Positions 32,592 through 43,364 of a stretch of DNA of 64,000 bases are shown here, piece after piece. The notes beneath the pieces were generated by a model. That model was not told the DNA's origin. It searched no databases and was given only the letters and a program-made list of their open reading frames with translations. Both the position numbers and the translations under genes were made by a program. Source of the stretch: Bursaphelenchus xylophilus (lineage: Eukaryota; Nematoda; Chromadorea; Rhabditida; Aphelenchoididae); the NCBI GenBank assembly GCA_904066235.2, contig CAJFCV020000001.1, positions 14,503,291-14,567,290 on the forward strand, written 5' to 3'. Positions within the stretch are counted from its first letter, which is position 1. Every line of letters begins with the position of its first letter.

Positions 32592-33989
32592 TGCGATAAC
32601 CGAACAATTTCACGCTTTTGGCCCAAATTTTTCGACTCGCAATGGATGCGTTTTGGTCATTACCGACTTTGAAGAACAAAAGGACCGTGAAATGGCAAGC
32701 TCTGCATTGTCAAGTCGAACTCAGATAGGGGTTTTGTAAAGCTACGGTAAAAATTGATGATATTTTCCACAAGAAGTGTTCGAAGCACATGAAATAAAAG
32801 CCTTATCATAGGTGTTTACTTCACAAACATATTGCAAAATTGACCAAGAAGATGTATATTTGTTTATTTGAAACGTTTGCAAATCCATATTATTTTCCCG
32901 ACCGACTGATACGAAATAAACATTGAAACTCAACTCTCTTCAATTGCATTAATTAACGGGCGTTAGGCTGAAGAAAGACGGGCCCCGCAAAAGCCACAAA
33001 TCAAACAAACAAAAGAATGAGGGGGTTTCAATTGGATTGTGTTTTACTTGTATATTATACTATGTGTATGCAATTGTATACTCCTCCAAGTGCGGCGTTG
33101 AAATTTTGATGAAACTTGGGACAAATTTAGAGCAATTTTTTCTGAGGAATATAAGAGATTTTTAGCTCGCACTTTGCAGAAACAACCGAGATTTTTAGAC
33201 AGAAACTTGGCCAAAAAAATACAACATTTTTTTCGAATTTTGCCATGAAATTTTTTGTGTCTATTTCTACTGTAGAGAGTAATGTCTCCACAAAAAATTA
33301 AATTTTTCCGCGCGAAATTGGCAAAGATATGGCCAAAAAGTGTTTTCCTCTCTCCGTTCTCCGAGTTCCGCGTACTCTCTCGGCCGCAAAGATCGTTGCA
33401 TATCTCGGCAGTGCCTTTAAATCCAAAGCTAAAATTTTCGGGACTTGATATGTGACCTATGAACGACGTATGTGCCATATTTCAAGAAAATCGGAGGGTC
33501 GAACATATTGTACTTGCCTTATTAGTTCTGACTCAGAAAACCCAATTTTTTCATTTCCAAATTTCGATTTTCAAAAAACGCCTAGAGCAAAAAAGAAACA
33601 AATACGTCTTGTTTCTCCATTTTGCAATATCTGAAGCAAACAACCACGATAAGGCTTCTATTTTAGTATTTTACTGGCTTTTATGTGTTTATTTTTGAAA
33701 CAATACTTTGATCCTCAAGTTTTTTCCCAAAAAAAGCCGTGAAATGTGTAAATAGACCGGTCATTTGACTGTATATTTGGCCCGAATTGTTTATCCGGCT
33801 CAATGGATACGGTCGATCAGACGTGAGTGATCAAAGTCCCCATTTATTTGATGATCGTATATAAGCCGCGACAAATGAAGTGATCTCCGTTTTATGGCGG
33901 CGCTCAGTTTTCGGATTCCAAAAAATGCGACATTGAAAGTTGCGGTTTTTAGCTGTATATTCGTTTTTGATCATTTTCAAATTTAAAAA

Positions 33990-34730
33990 TTTGAAATTCC
34001 CGCCATTTTTGGCATTGTGTTTTATAGCCATTGTAAGTATGTAGTAAGACTGTTAAGAAACGTCCGCGTAGTAATGAAATTGTATGAAATAACTCATAAG
34101 TTCAATTGTAATCGTTCTCAAATTCAAAAATTTGAAATTCCCGCCATTTTTGGCATTATGTTTTATGGCCATTTTAAGTGGTAAAAGTGTTGAGAAATGT
34201 CTGCATAGCAATAAAATTGTCTGAAATTACTCATAAGTTCAACTTTAATCGTTTTCAAATTCAAAAATTTGAAATTCCCGCTATTTTTGGCATTGTGTTT
34301 TATAGCCATTTTTAGCAGTAAACCCGTTGAGAAATGTCCACATAGCAATAAAATTGTCTGAAATCACTTGTAAACTTTGTCGGGCTTGTTTTTAAATTCA
34401 AAAATTTGAAATTCCCGCTATTTTTGGCATAATGTTTTATAGACATTCTTGGCGGTAAAAACTTTGAGAAATGTCCACATAGCAATAAAATTGTCTGAAA
34501 TTACACATTAGTTCATTTTCGATCGTTTTCAATTTTAAAAATTTGAAATTCCCGCCACTTTTGGCATTATGCTTTATATCAATTATAAGTGGTAAAATTA
34601 CGGGAAAATTAAAATCAGGGTTGTAAAATCCTCTGTAATCGCTTAAAAAAACTATTTTCTAGCAGTTTCCAATCCAAAAATTTCGAATTCCCGCCATGTT
34701 TGGCATTCTGTTTTAAGCCCTCAAAACGTC
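33990..34730. repeat. Tandem array, unit about 138 bp (CCCGCCATTTTTGGCAT family)
   Basis: Six units, each with AAAATTTGAAATTCCCGCC and TTTTTGGCATTNTGTTTTA, at about 33995, 34135, 34270, 34410, 34548 and 34690, separated by GAGAAATGTCCACATAGCAA segments. The same core is dispersed elsewhere in the window. Confidence 0.9.
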
Positions 34731-34936
34731 ACTAAAACTCTCAAAAGCTTTGAAATTCGCTTTAAAAATAACAGACTACAATTTACCGAACAGATTTTTA
34801 GCAAACAAAACGTTTTTGAATCGTTTTTTAACTACTTTTTATATTATCTATGACGATTTTTTAAAAGACTTCTTTGTGTTTCTCATTATCTTTCACAAAT
34901 AGCCCTACACTACATCGAACTTTCCGTTCAAAAAAT

Positions 34937-35107
34937 TTATTTGTAGTTATAAAGTACAACAAGAGTGTTCTCAAGTTCAGTGATCTTGCAAATCCATCGC
35001 CACTTATGTTTTCTAGTTTTTCCCCTAATCCCCGACCCGAAACGTGATTGAGAATGCAAATCAGAACGCTCTTTTCCGTGAACCGTCATCACCTTGCCCC
35101 GAGGCAT
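34937..35107 (-). CDS. Possible short basic protein (56 residues)
   Basis: Open frame MPRGKVMTVHGKERSDL... ending LYNYK, with higher GC than its surroundings and many Lys/Arg. I recognise no family and see no clear acceptor before the ATG. It may be a chance frame, or a first exon whose continuation I cannot see. Confidence 0.22.
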   Translation of the reverse strand: MPRGKVMTVHGKERSDLHSQSRFGSGIRGKTRKHKWRWICKITELENTLVVLYNYK

Positions 35108-35141
35108 TTTAATGTTTTTCCCATAATGTTATTATTGGTTC

Positions 35142-35942
35142 CGCACCGTGCGACTTGATTTGGGGTGATTGCACTTTGGTTGCACTGTGCGTTTTACAGA
35201 ACAACTTTTCGCACAGTGCAATGGGAAAGGTGGCCGCCAAAAAGTTGACTGCACTGTGCAGGACTTTCTTATTTTGCACAGTGCAATGGAAAGTCGCCTT
35301 TTCTCTCATTGCACTGTGCAGTGAGACAAAAGCGGCGACAAGTTTTCAACTGCACTGTGCGCCTTTTATAATATAACTTTTCGCACAGTGCCATGAGAAA
35401 AGTGGTCGCCAAAAAGTTGACTGCACTGTGCAGGAATTTTTTTATTTTGCACGGTGCAATGGAAAGTCGCCTTTTCTCTCACTGCACTGTGCAGTGAAAC
35501 AAAAGCGGCGACAAGTTTTCAACTGCACTGTGCGTTATTCTCGATTTTTTCTGGGCTGCACTGTGCGGTGGCCAAAAGGAAAGAAACTTGAATTGCACTG
35601 TGCAGTCAAAAAAATATTCGCTGATTTTGCACAGTGCAAACTTTTTGAAATTTTCGCGCACAGTGCAATCGATCAAACATTGAATTGCACTGTGCGGAAT
35701 TTTAAAAAAATGCACCGTGCAGTTTAAAAAGGGTTTTTTTTTAATTTCGCACAGTGCAATTTTTTGGAAATTTGAACCAAAAAATTGAATTGCACCGTGC
35801 AGTTTTCAAAAAAAAGTCGCACAGTGCAAACTTTTGCGCACGGTGCAATCCAACCAAAACTTGAATTGCACTGTGCAAAATTTTTTAAAAAACTTTCGTA
35901 CCGTGCGGTTTAAAAAATAAACTTTTTCTTTGCACAGTGCAT
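35142..35942. repeat. GCAC-N-GTGC cluster 5 (intergenic)
   Basis: About 30 copies in the gap before the SLC17 gene. A higher-order unit of about 200 bp is visible: GTGGTCGCCAAAAAGTTGAC, GGAAAGTCGCCTTTTCTCTC and AAAGCGGCGACAAGTTTTC each occur twice in the same order. Confidence 0.92.
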
Positions 35943-36215
35943 CCCAAAAATATTTTTATCGCTCTCCCAAATCCCCTTTCGAGGCAGTGGGGAATCTTTT
36001 AATCTTTTACCTTTTTTTTTCTCGCTCATTTTACCTTCCCCTTTTTTCTCGCTCATTTTACCTTCCCCAAAAACCGCGACGAATTGATTTGTTGTTGTAA
36101 AGGAGATCGCCGAACAGCCCTCGAGGATCTTTCCCCCTTCTCCAAAGTTTGTTCCGTCACAAACTAAACCGCAGAAAACGATCAATTGGAGCCCCGAAAC
36201 CGGCTCGCTGATGTC

Positions 36216-39200
36216 ATGTTGGAGAACAATTTCCGATGGTTTATCCTGTTCCTGGCCACGGCCTGTCTAACCTCGGTCTTCTCGAACATGGTCACCATCA
36301 ATTTCACCATCATTTGCATGGATCCGGGGAAGAATTCGACAATTGTAAGTAATATTAATTTTTTCGAACCAATTTTTTGCCTTTTTTTGAAAAAAAAATT
36401 AAAAAATAAAAAAAAAATCAAAAAAATCCGAAAAAAATTTTTGTGCGAAAAATCGCTCAGATCTTGAAAAAAATTTACGGAATATAAATTTAAATTTTTT
36501 AAATAATATTTTGAGAAAAATTGGTTCGAATTTCACCGGAATTTCAGAGATTTTTGGATCAAAATTTGAAAAAAAAAATTAAAATTTTTTTTATTAATTT
36601 TGAAAAAAATACGGCATGATCGAAAGAAAAATACGGCATGATCGAAAGAATTTAATGTTGAAAGAATTTTCAACATTAAAAAATTTTTTTTTAATTTTTT
36701 TTAACCGAAATCAGCAAAAATTTGACAAAAAAAAATAAAAAAAAAAAAAAATAAAAATAATCAAAAAAATCGTAAAATTCCAGTTTTTTTTCACTTTTTC
36801 AAATTTTTTATCCACCTAAAACACTTTTTAGATGGATCCCGAAAAGTCGAAAAAAAAACAAAAAATTCAAAAAAAATTTTTTTTTTTTTTTTTTTTTTTT
36901 ATTTTTTATCCATCCCCATTTTCAGAACCCCGCCAACCCTCTCCACCATTACTCGCAAGGCGAAAAAACGATGATCCAATGGACTGTATCCATCGCCAGT
37001 ATGATCGCCACGTTCCCGTTCAGTTATGCCTGCACCAAGATCGGAGCTCAATATGTTTTCCTGGCGACGGGACTGCTTTCCGCTCTGAGTACGGCGATTA
37101 TTCCTCCGGCGATTGAATGGGGATTCTATTGGCTGCTGGCGGCTAGAGTCATGCAGGCGAGTTTTGTTTCAAAAATTTTCCGCTTGCACTGTGCGGAAAT
37201 AAATTTTGCCGATTTTGCACTGTGCGGAATTAATTTTTGTTCATTTTGCACTGTGCGAAAATTATTTTTGACCATTTCGCACTGTGCAAAAATTTAAATA
37301 GTATTTTTTATTCGCACAGTGCAGACCGAGGAAAAAAATTTTTTGCACAGTGCGAAAATTTAAATATTATTTTTTTCGCACAGTGCAAACCGAGGTAAAA
37401 ATTTTTTTGCACAGTGCGAAAATTAAAAAAATTTTTTTTCGCACAGTGCAGACCGAGGTAAATTTTTTTTTTGCACAGTGCGAAAATTAAAGCAGCGATA
37501 AAATTTGCACAGTGCAAAAAACATTTTCCGTTGTCTGCACTGTGCGGAATTAGTTTTTTTTTTCATTTTGCACTGTGCGGAATTAGTTTTTTTTTCATTT
37601 TGCACTGTGCGGAATTAATTTTTGTTCATTTTGCACCGTGCGGAAATCAGTTTTTTCTTTTTTGCACTGTGCGAAAACGATTTTTTGACCATTTTGCACA
37701 GTGCGAAAATTAAAACATTATTTTTTATTCGCACAGTGCAGACCGAGGTAAAAAATTTTCTTTGCACAGTGCGAAAATTTAAATATTATTTTTTTTTTGC
37801 ACTGTGCAGACCGAGGTAAAATTTTTTTGTACAGTGCGAAAATTAAAGCAGCGATAAAATTTGCACAGTGCAAAAAACATTTCCCGATGTTTGCACTGTG
37901 CGGTTTAAAACCCATCTCGTTTCTTCCGCCGCACAGTGCAAGGATTCATTTTTCTTTTTTTTTCATACGATGACTAACTTTTCAAATAAAAAATATGTTC
38001 CAGGGTATCGCCTACGCCTGTGACTTCGCTGTGGTCGGCGTTATTTGCTCTCGGTGGGCTTCGTTGCGGGAAAATGCCAAATTTTTGGCGTTGTTGACTT
38101 GTTTTGCTCCATTGTCGAATGCATTGACCAACATGGTCTCCGGAGTAGTAAGTTTGTTTTTCATATGATTTTCATCTGTTTAATGGTCTTTCGTACATTT
38201 ACACAGCAATTTACGGTGAAAAAACCAGAAAAAAAAACGATTTTTGTTTTTTTAAAGTGCGACGGATTTTTTTTTGATTCCACAGTGCATCTAGGAGTCA
38301 TTTTTTGTTTCCTTTGCACTGTGCGACGGGAATTTTTAAAGCTGCACAGTGCGCCGGGAAAATAATTTCTGTTTTTTTAGGAATGCACAGTGCAGTCAGT
38401 TGGTTGCACTGTGCGACCGCGATTCCTAAATAAACCTTTTCTGCGCACAGTGCAACCGGGTTGGCCATTCTTTTGCACTGTGCGGTGGCGATCTCCGAAT
38501 GAAAGCTCTCTTTTGCGCACTGTGCGGTTGGGTTTGACATTCTCTTGCACTGTGCAGGCACTTGGTTGCAATGTTCGGGCGCGATCTCCAAATAAACCTT
38601 TTCTGCGCACAGTGCAACCGGGTTTGCCATTCTTTTGCACCGTGCGGCACAATCTCCAAAATTGAACCCGCACTGTGCAGTTGAGTCTGCAATTCTTTTG
38701 CACTGTGCGGCCGCGATCTCCAAACCAAACCCTCTTTTGCGCACAGTGCATTTGGGTTCGCCATGCCCTTGCACTGTGCGGGCGCGATCTCAAAATGAAA
38801 GCTTTTTTGTGCACAGTGCAAATGAATTTTTCAATCTTTCGCGCTGTGTGGACTGCTCGTTGCACTGTGCGGTCGCGATTGGCCAAAAAAGAATCTCTTC
38901 GAACGCACGGTGCAGTTGGCTTTGCCATTTTTTGCACTGTGCAGTCGGTTGGTTGCACAGTGCAGACCGGCCATTGCACAGTGCGGTCGCGATGTTCAAA
39001 TGAAATTTTTGTTTCTCATCCCAAAACACATTTTTTCGCCTAGATCTGCGACTCTTCCTTGGGCTGGCCATGGGTGCACTACAGTCACGCCTTGCTCGGA
39101 CTGTTCCTCTTCATTTTATGGGCCATATTTTATACGGATGATCCTCAAAATAACAAATTTGTGAGCAAAAAAGAGTTGTCGATTATTCATATGGACAAAT

Positions 39201-42200
39201 CGGAGGCCCATCGGAATCATACTGGCTATGTTCCGTATAAAGTGAGTTTTTTTTCATTTTTTATTTTTTTATTTTATTTTTTTTTATTTTTGGCTTTTAA
39301 AATTGAAAAAAATAATTTTTTTTTCTTATTTTTATTGTAAAAATTCTCAAAAAATTTATAAAAAACTCAAAAAAAATGTTTTTTTAATTTCAAAAAATAT
39401 CAAAATTCTCAAAAAAATTTTCAAAAAATCTCGAAATTCTAAAAAAATCAAAACAAAAAAGTTTTTTAATTGCAAAAAATCTCAAAATTCTCAAAAAATC
39501 AAAAAAAATATTTTAAAAATCTCAAAAAATCTTTCTTCAGGAGATCTGCAAAGACAAGGTTGTGTGGGCCGTGTGGGTGAACGCGTTTGCCGATTTATTT
39601 TCGGGCTTTTTCCTCTTCATCTACGCCCCAACTTACACGAAAAAAGTCCTTGGATTTTCCACCACAGAGACTGGAATTGTTGGTGCCTTAGGGTCGTTGT
39701 CGCATATCCCCGTCAAATTGGTTTGTGGCTACTTTTCGGACACTTGCAAGTAAGTTTCAAAAAAAAAAAAAAATTTTTTTTAACTTTTAATAAAAAAATT
39801 TTATTCAGATGTCTCCCAGAGCGAAAAAAGATGTGGATTTTCAATTCGGTGGCGGTCTTAACGCCCGCGGCGATTTATATTTATCTTTGTTTCGCCCCGG
39901 CAAGCATGCCTTTGCTGACGGCCATCATGTTTGGAGGCGTTCATGCCGCCCTGGGCTTCAATTGTGGAGGATTTTACAAATGTGGGTCGTTGGTGTCGCG
40001 GTGAGTCGTAAATTTTCGCTTGAAATTTTTTTTTGTCGTCAGTTTCGAAATTTGACTGCAATTTTTTTATTGCACCGTGCAAAATCATTCATTTTACTAT
40101 CGCACTGTGCAAATTTTTGTTTTTTTATCTTTGCACAGTGCAGTTTTTCATTTTTTGCTTTTTTGCACTGTGCGAAACAAAATTTCGCCTCATTTCTTTA
40201 CCGCACCGTGCAAGAAAAAAGCAAAAAAAATTTACTTTTTTTTGCACAGTGCAGTTTTTGCTTTGGGTCACCGCACGGTGCAGTTTCAAACAGGTCGCTG
40301 CACGGTGCAACCGATAGTTTTCTTTATGCACAGTGCGGCAAAAAATTCTTTGCACCGTGCGAAAATTCGAACCTTCTCACCGCACTGTGCAGTATTTCGC
40401 ATCGCGGAACTTTCCAGACCTTCCAATTGCACTGTGCAGATTGACCAAACTTTTGCCGCGACGCTCTTTGCCGCACGGTGCGTTCTTTTTCCGTTCATTT
40501 TTCGTTTGCACTGTGCGAAAATTCGAACCTTCTCACCGCACTGTGCAGTATTTCTGATTTTTCTCGCGACACTTTCCAATTGCACTGTGCGGAATGGCCA
40601 AGCTTTTGCGACGCTCTGCAATCTTTGTCGCACCGTGCATTCTCTTCTTTCCCTTTTTCGTTTGCACTGTGCGAAAAGTCTTTCGAAAGTTTCAAAACAA
40701 ACCATCCCCTTAGGGGACGACAATAATAGAAGCAGAGTGATGAACAGCTCATGTTCTTACGTAAATTGCAACATCATTAGGCTCTTCTTCGGCGTGTTTC
40801 GGTAAATTGTATTTCAGCGATTTTCTGAGCGTAATCCAATTTAAAATGTTGTCCTACAATTCCCCGAGGGCTCGTACTTTAACCAGACAAACGGACGAGT
40901 CTTAAAGATCGGAATTAGAGATTTAGAATGGGGAAAACACTGTAAAAGAGGGCAAAAGATCAAAAAAATTTATTTGTTTTCTAATGCACTGTGCATTTTT
41001 CGTTTTTTACTGTGCATTCGATAGTTTTTACTGTGATGTTTATTGGATTATTGGAGAATTTCAACTTTGACCCGCATTGTGCATACAAAAATTTTTGGAT
41101 GAAAACGCACGGTGCGAAAGGACAAAAGGAAAAAACAAAATGCACAGTGCGAAAGCTGCGACAATCAAATTGCACGGTGCGAAAACAAAAAAAGATTGAA
41201 TGCACTGTGCGAAAAGAAAAAAAGCAAAATGCACGGTGCGAAAGCTGCGACAAAAAAGTGCACAGTGCGAAAACAAAAAAAGACTGCACGGTGCGAAAAC
41301 AAAAAAGATTGAATGCACTGTGCGAAAACAATAATTTTTTGAGCTCCAATAAAAACTGCACAGTGCATGGGCACAAAATTTTCGCACGGTGCAAAGTAGA
41401 TTTTTTATTTTTTCGCACTGTGCGAACGAAAAAATAGAAAATTGTACAGTGCAATCAAAAATTTTTTTTTTCAATTTGCAAATCAAATCTAGGACTCTAA
41501 AAAACTTGTTTTAAAAATTAACCGAGAAGATAATGATGGTAAATTTTTTAGGCAATACGCTGAATTCGTGATTGCATTCACTCAATTCATCAAATGCAGC
41601 GTCTTCTTCATTGCGCCGGCATTAGTCGCAATTTTTGTGCAGGATGAGACGAATGCCACTCAATGGCATGCCATCTTCTATTTGACCGCTGGATTCTTGG
41701 TTGTGGTAAGTTTACATTGTTTTGATTTTATCTGCACTGTGCATTCGAGAAGATTTGGAGATTGCACTGTGCGAAAAATTGATTTGGATTTTTTGCACAG
41801 TGCGGGTTTAAAAAAAGAAGAACGCACCGTGCAATTGACTTTTGCGACGGCGCACAGTGCAAAAAAATATTTTTTGCACAGTGCAATGACAAAAAACTTT
41901 TGCACAGTGCGGAAAATTGATTCGAGTTCTTTGCACTGTGCAATAGACTTTTGAACTTCGCACAGTGCAAAAAAATTATGTTTCGCACAGTGCAAAAAAA
42001 ATATTTGAACTTCGCACAGTGCAAGGACAAAAAACCTTTGCACTGTGCGGAAATTTGATTCGGCTTCGTTTGCACAGTGCAGGTTTCAAAAAAGAAATTG
42101 CACTGTGCAATCGACTTTTATAACGGCGCACAGTGCAATGACAAAAAAAAATTTTGGCACAGTGCGAAAAATTGATTCGGTTTTTAATATTTTTTTTAAT

Positions 42201-42366
42201 TTTCTGCACTGTGCGATAATAAAAAAATAATTTTAAATTTATTTTAGTCACCAACATTGACTTAAAACATTATTTCCAGGCCAATATCTTCTTCTGCATC
42301 GAAGCGACGGACAAACCAGCTTCATTTACCGCGATTACCGGTCCCAAAACCAAACAAGTTGAATGA
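36216..42366 (+). CDS. SLC17-family MFS anion transporter
   Basis: Major-facilitator transporter of the sodium-phosphate / vesicular glutamate / sialin family; substrate not predictable. Exons 36216..36344, 36926..37156, 38004..38147, 39044..39241, 39541..39749, 39809..40000, 41552..41705, 42280..42366 give 447 residues and roughly 12 helices. Family marks: RWFILFLATACLTSVFSN, VTINFTIICM, WTVSIASMIATFPFSYACTK, WLLAARVMQGIAYACDF, SGVICDSSLGWPWVHYSH, YAPTYTKKVLGFSTTETG and HAALGFNCGGF. The junction after RVMQ requires a GC-AG intron (donor GCGAGT at 37157). The start is the first ATG in frame; in-frame codons continue upstream to an acceptor near 36170, so the N-terminus could be slightly longer. 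Four of seven introns are packed with GCAC-N-GTGC words; intron 1 is A/T low complexity. Confidence 0.92.
37185..37941. repeat. GCAC-N-GTGC cluster 6
   Basis: Nearly 30 copies in SLC17 intron 2. Spacers repeat GGAATTAATTTTTGTTCATTTT and GACCGAGGTAAAAATTTTTTT; the segment TAAAGCAGCGATAAAATTTG occurs twice, about 360 bp apart. Confidence 0.92.
38315..38985. repeat. GCAC-N-GTGC cluster 7
   Basis: More than 30 copies in SLC17 intron 3, the most GC-rich cluster. Words alternate between spacers GGTCGCGATCTCCAAATAAA and ACCGGGTTTGCCATTCTTT, so the repeating unit is about 65 bp with two palindromes. Confidence 0.92.
40071..40673. repeat. GCAC-N-GTGC cluster 8
   Basis: Nearly 30 copies in the first half of SLC17 intron 6. 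GAAAATTCGAACCTTCTCACC followed by the word occurs twice about 150 bp apart, and GCGACGCTCT appears twice. Confidence 0.9.
40985..41452. repeat. GCAC-N-GTGC cluster 9
   Basis: About 20 copies in the second half of SLC17 intron 6, with spacers GAAAACAAAAAAAGATTGAA and GAAAGCTGCGACAAAAA. The 300 bp between clusters 8 and 9 has none. Confidence 0.9.
41733..42216. repeat. GCAC-N-GTGC cluster 10
   Basis: About 20 copies in SLC17 intron 7; spacers repeat AAAAATTGATTCGG, ACTTTTGCGACGGC and AATGACAAAAAAC. Confidence 0.9.
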
Positions 42367-42506
42367 TGATGTCAATGTAAATACAGTATTAGCGCTTCTT
42401 TTGTCAATAGTATTTGTTCAAAATTTCTTTCTATCCGGTGGAAATTCAATAAATTTAATTTTCAGAATTTTTATTTATTTTTTGCACTGCGGTTCAAAGC
42501 TTTTTC

Positions 42507-43139
42507 GCACTGTGCGAAAAGATGAAGCTTGCACAGTGCAATTTTGTCGCTTTCGCACTCCACATTTGTTGTTTTTCGCACAGTGCACTCCTCTATTCTT
42601 TTGCACCGTGCAGAAAAGAAAGAAGCGGGATTCGCACTGTGCGAAAAGATGAAAATTCATTTTTTTCAATTGCACAGTGCAGAAAAAAAGAAGAGCGACA
42701 GCGCACAGTGCAATTTTGTTTCGCACAGTGCACTCCTAAATTCTTTTGCACCGTGCGATTTCTTCTTCCGCGCACTGTGCGGTTCAAAACATTTTTGCAA
42801 AATTCGCACTGTGCGAAAGGACGAACCTTCGATTGCACAGTGCAGTTTTGTCGCTTTCGCACTGTGCAGTCCACATTTGTTGTTTTTCGCACAGTGCACT
42901 CCTCAATTCTTTTGCACCGTGCGATTTCTTCTTTCCGTGCACTGTGCGGTTCAAATTTTTCGCAAAATTCGCACTGTGCGAAAGGCTGAAGCTTCAACTG
43001 CACTGTGCAGTTTTGTCGCTTTTGCACTGTGCAGTCCACATTTGTTGTTTTTCGCACAGTGCACTCCTCAATTCTTTTGCACCGTGCTATTTCTTCTTCC
43101 GTGCACTGTGCGGTTCAACAATTTTTCGCACAGTGCGGT
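42507..43139. repeat. GCAC-N-GTGC cluster 11 (intergenic)
   Basis: About 40 copies between the convergent SLC17 and nlp-12 genes. A higher-order unit of about 125 bp occurs three to four times: CAGTTTTGTCGCTTTCGCAC, CCACATTTGTTGTTTTTCGC, TCCTCAATTCTTTTGCACC. No gene is seen in 42367-43364. Confidence 0.92.
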
Positions 43140-43364
43140 CCAAAAATCAATTTTTCCAAAATCAAAGCAAATGTAAAATTAATTATAATTTATGGCACTG
43201 ACTCTACTTTTTTACAACATGTGTCCGAGGATGGGAATGAGATATTCGAAAGGTGGGGAGAACAATATGTTTGAAGCAAGATGGGAGGCAAAAGAAGAGG
43301 AGAAACAACAACTAGACGGATGAAACGACGGTCTTTTCTGCGGGCGGCGCTCTCAACTGGCTTC

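Larger units (their letters stand above)
32592..36215. other. 3.6-kb region without a firm gene
   Basis: From the pepsin-like start to the SLC17 start. 32592-33030 shows nothing recognisable. 33040-33480 holds a sequence related, in inverted orientation, to 25540-25620 (GCGAAATTGGC...CTCTCTCGGCCGCAAAGATCG). The tandem array 33990-34730, a short open frame at 34937-35107 and GCAC-N-GTGC cluster 5 follow. Confidence 0.6.

Noticed and set aside
33044..33478. A 144-codon minus-strand frame
   Set aside because: It overlaps a dispersed repeat related to 25540-25620, has no recognisable domain and biased AT codons.
35910..36185. A minus-strand 91-codon frame before the SLC17 gene
   Set aside because: Low-complexity Lys/Glu repeat at its middle, partly in a GCAC-N-GTGC cluster, with no start or splice support.
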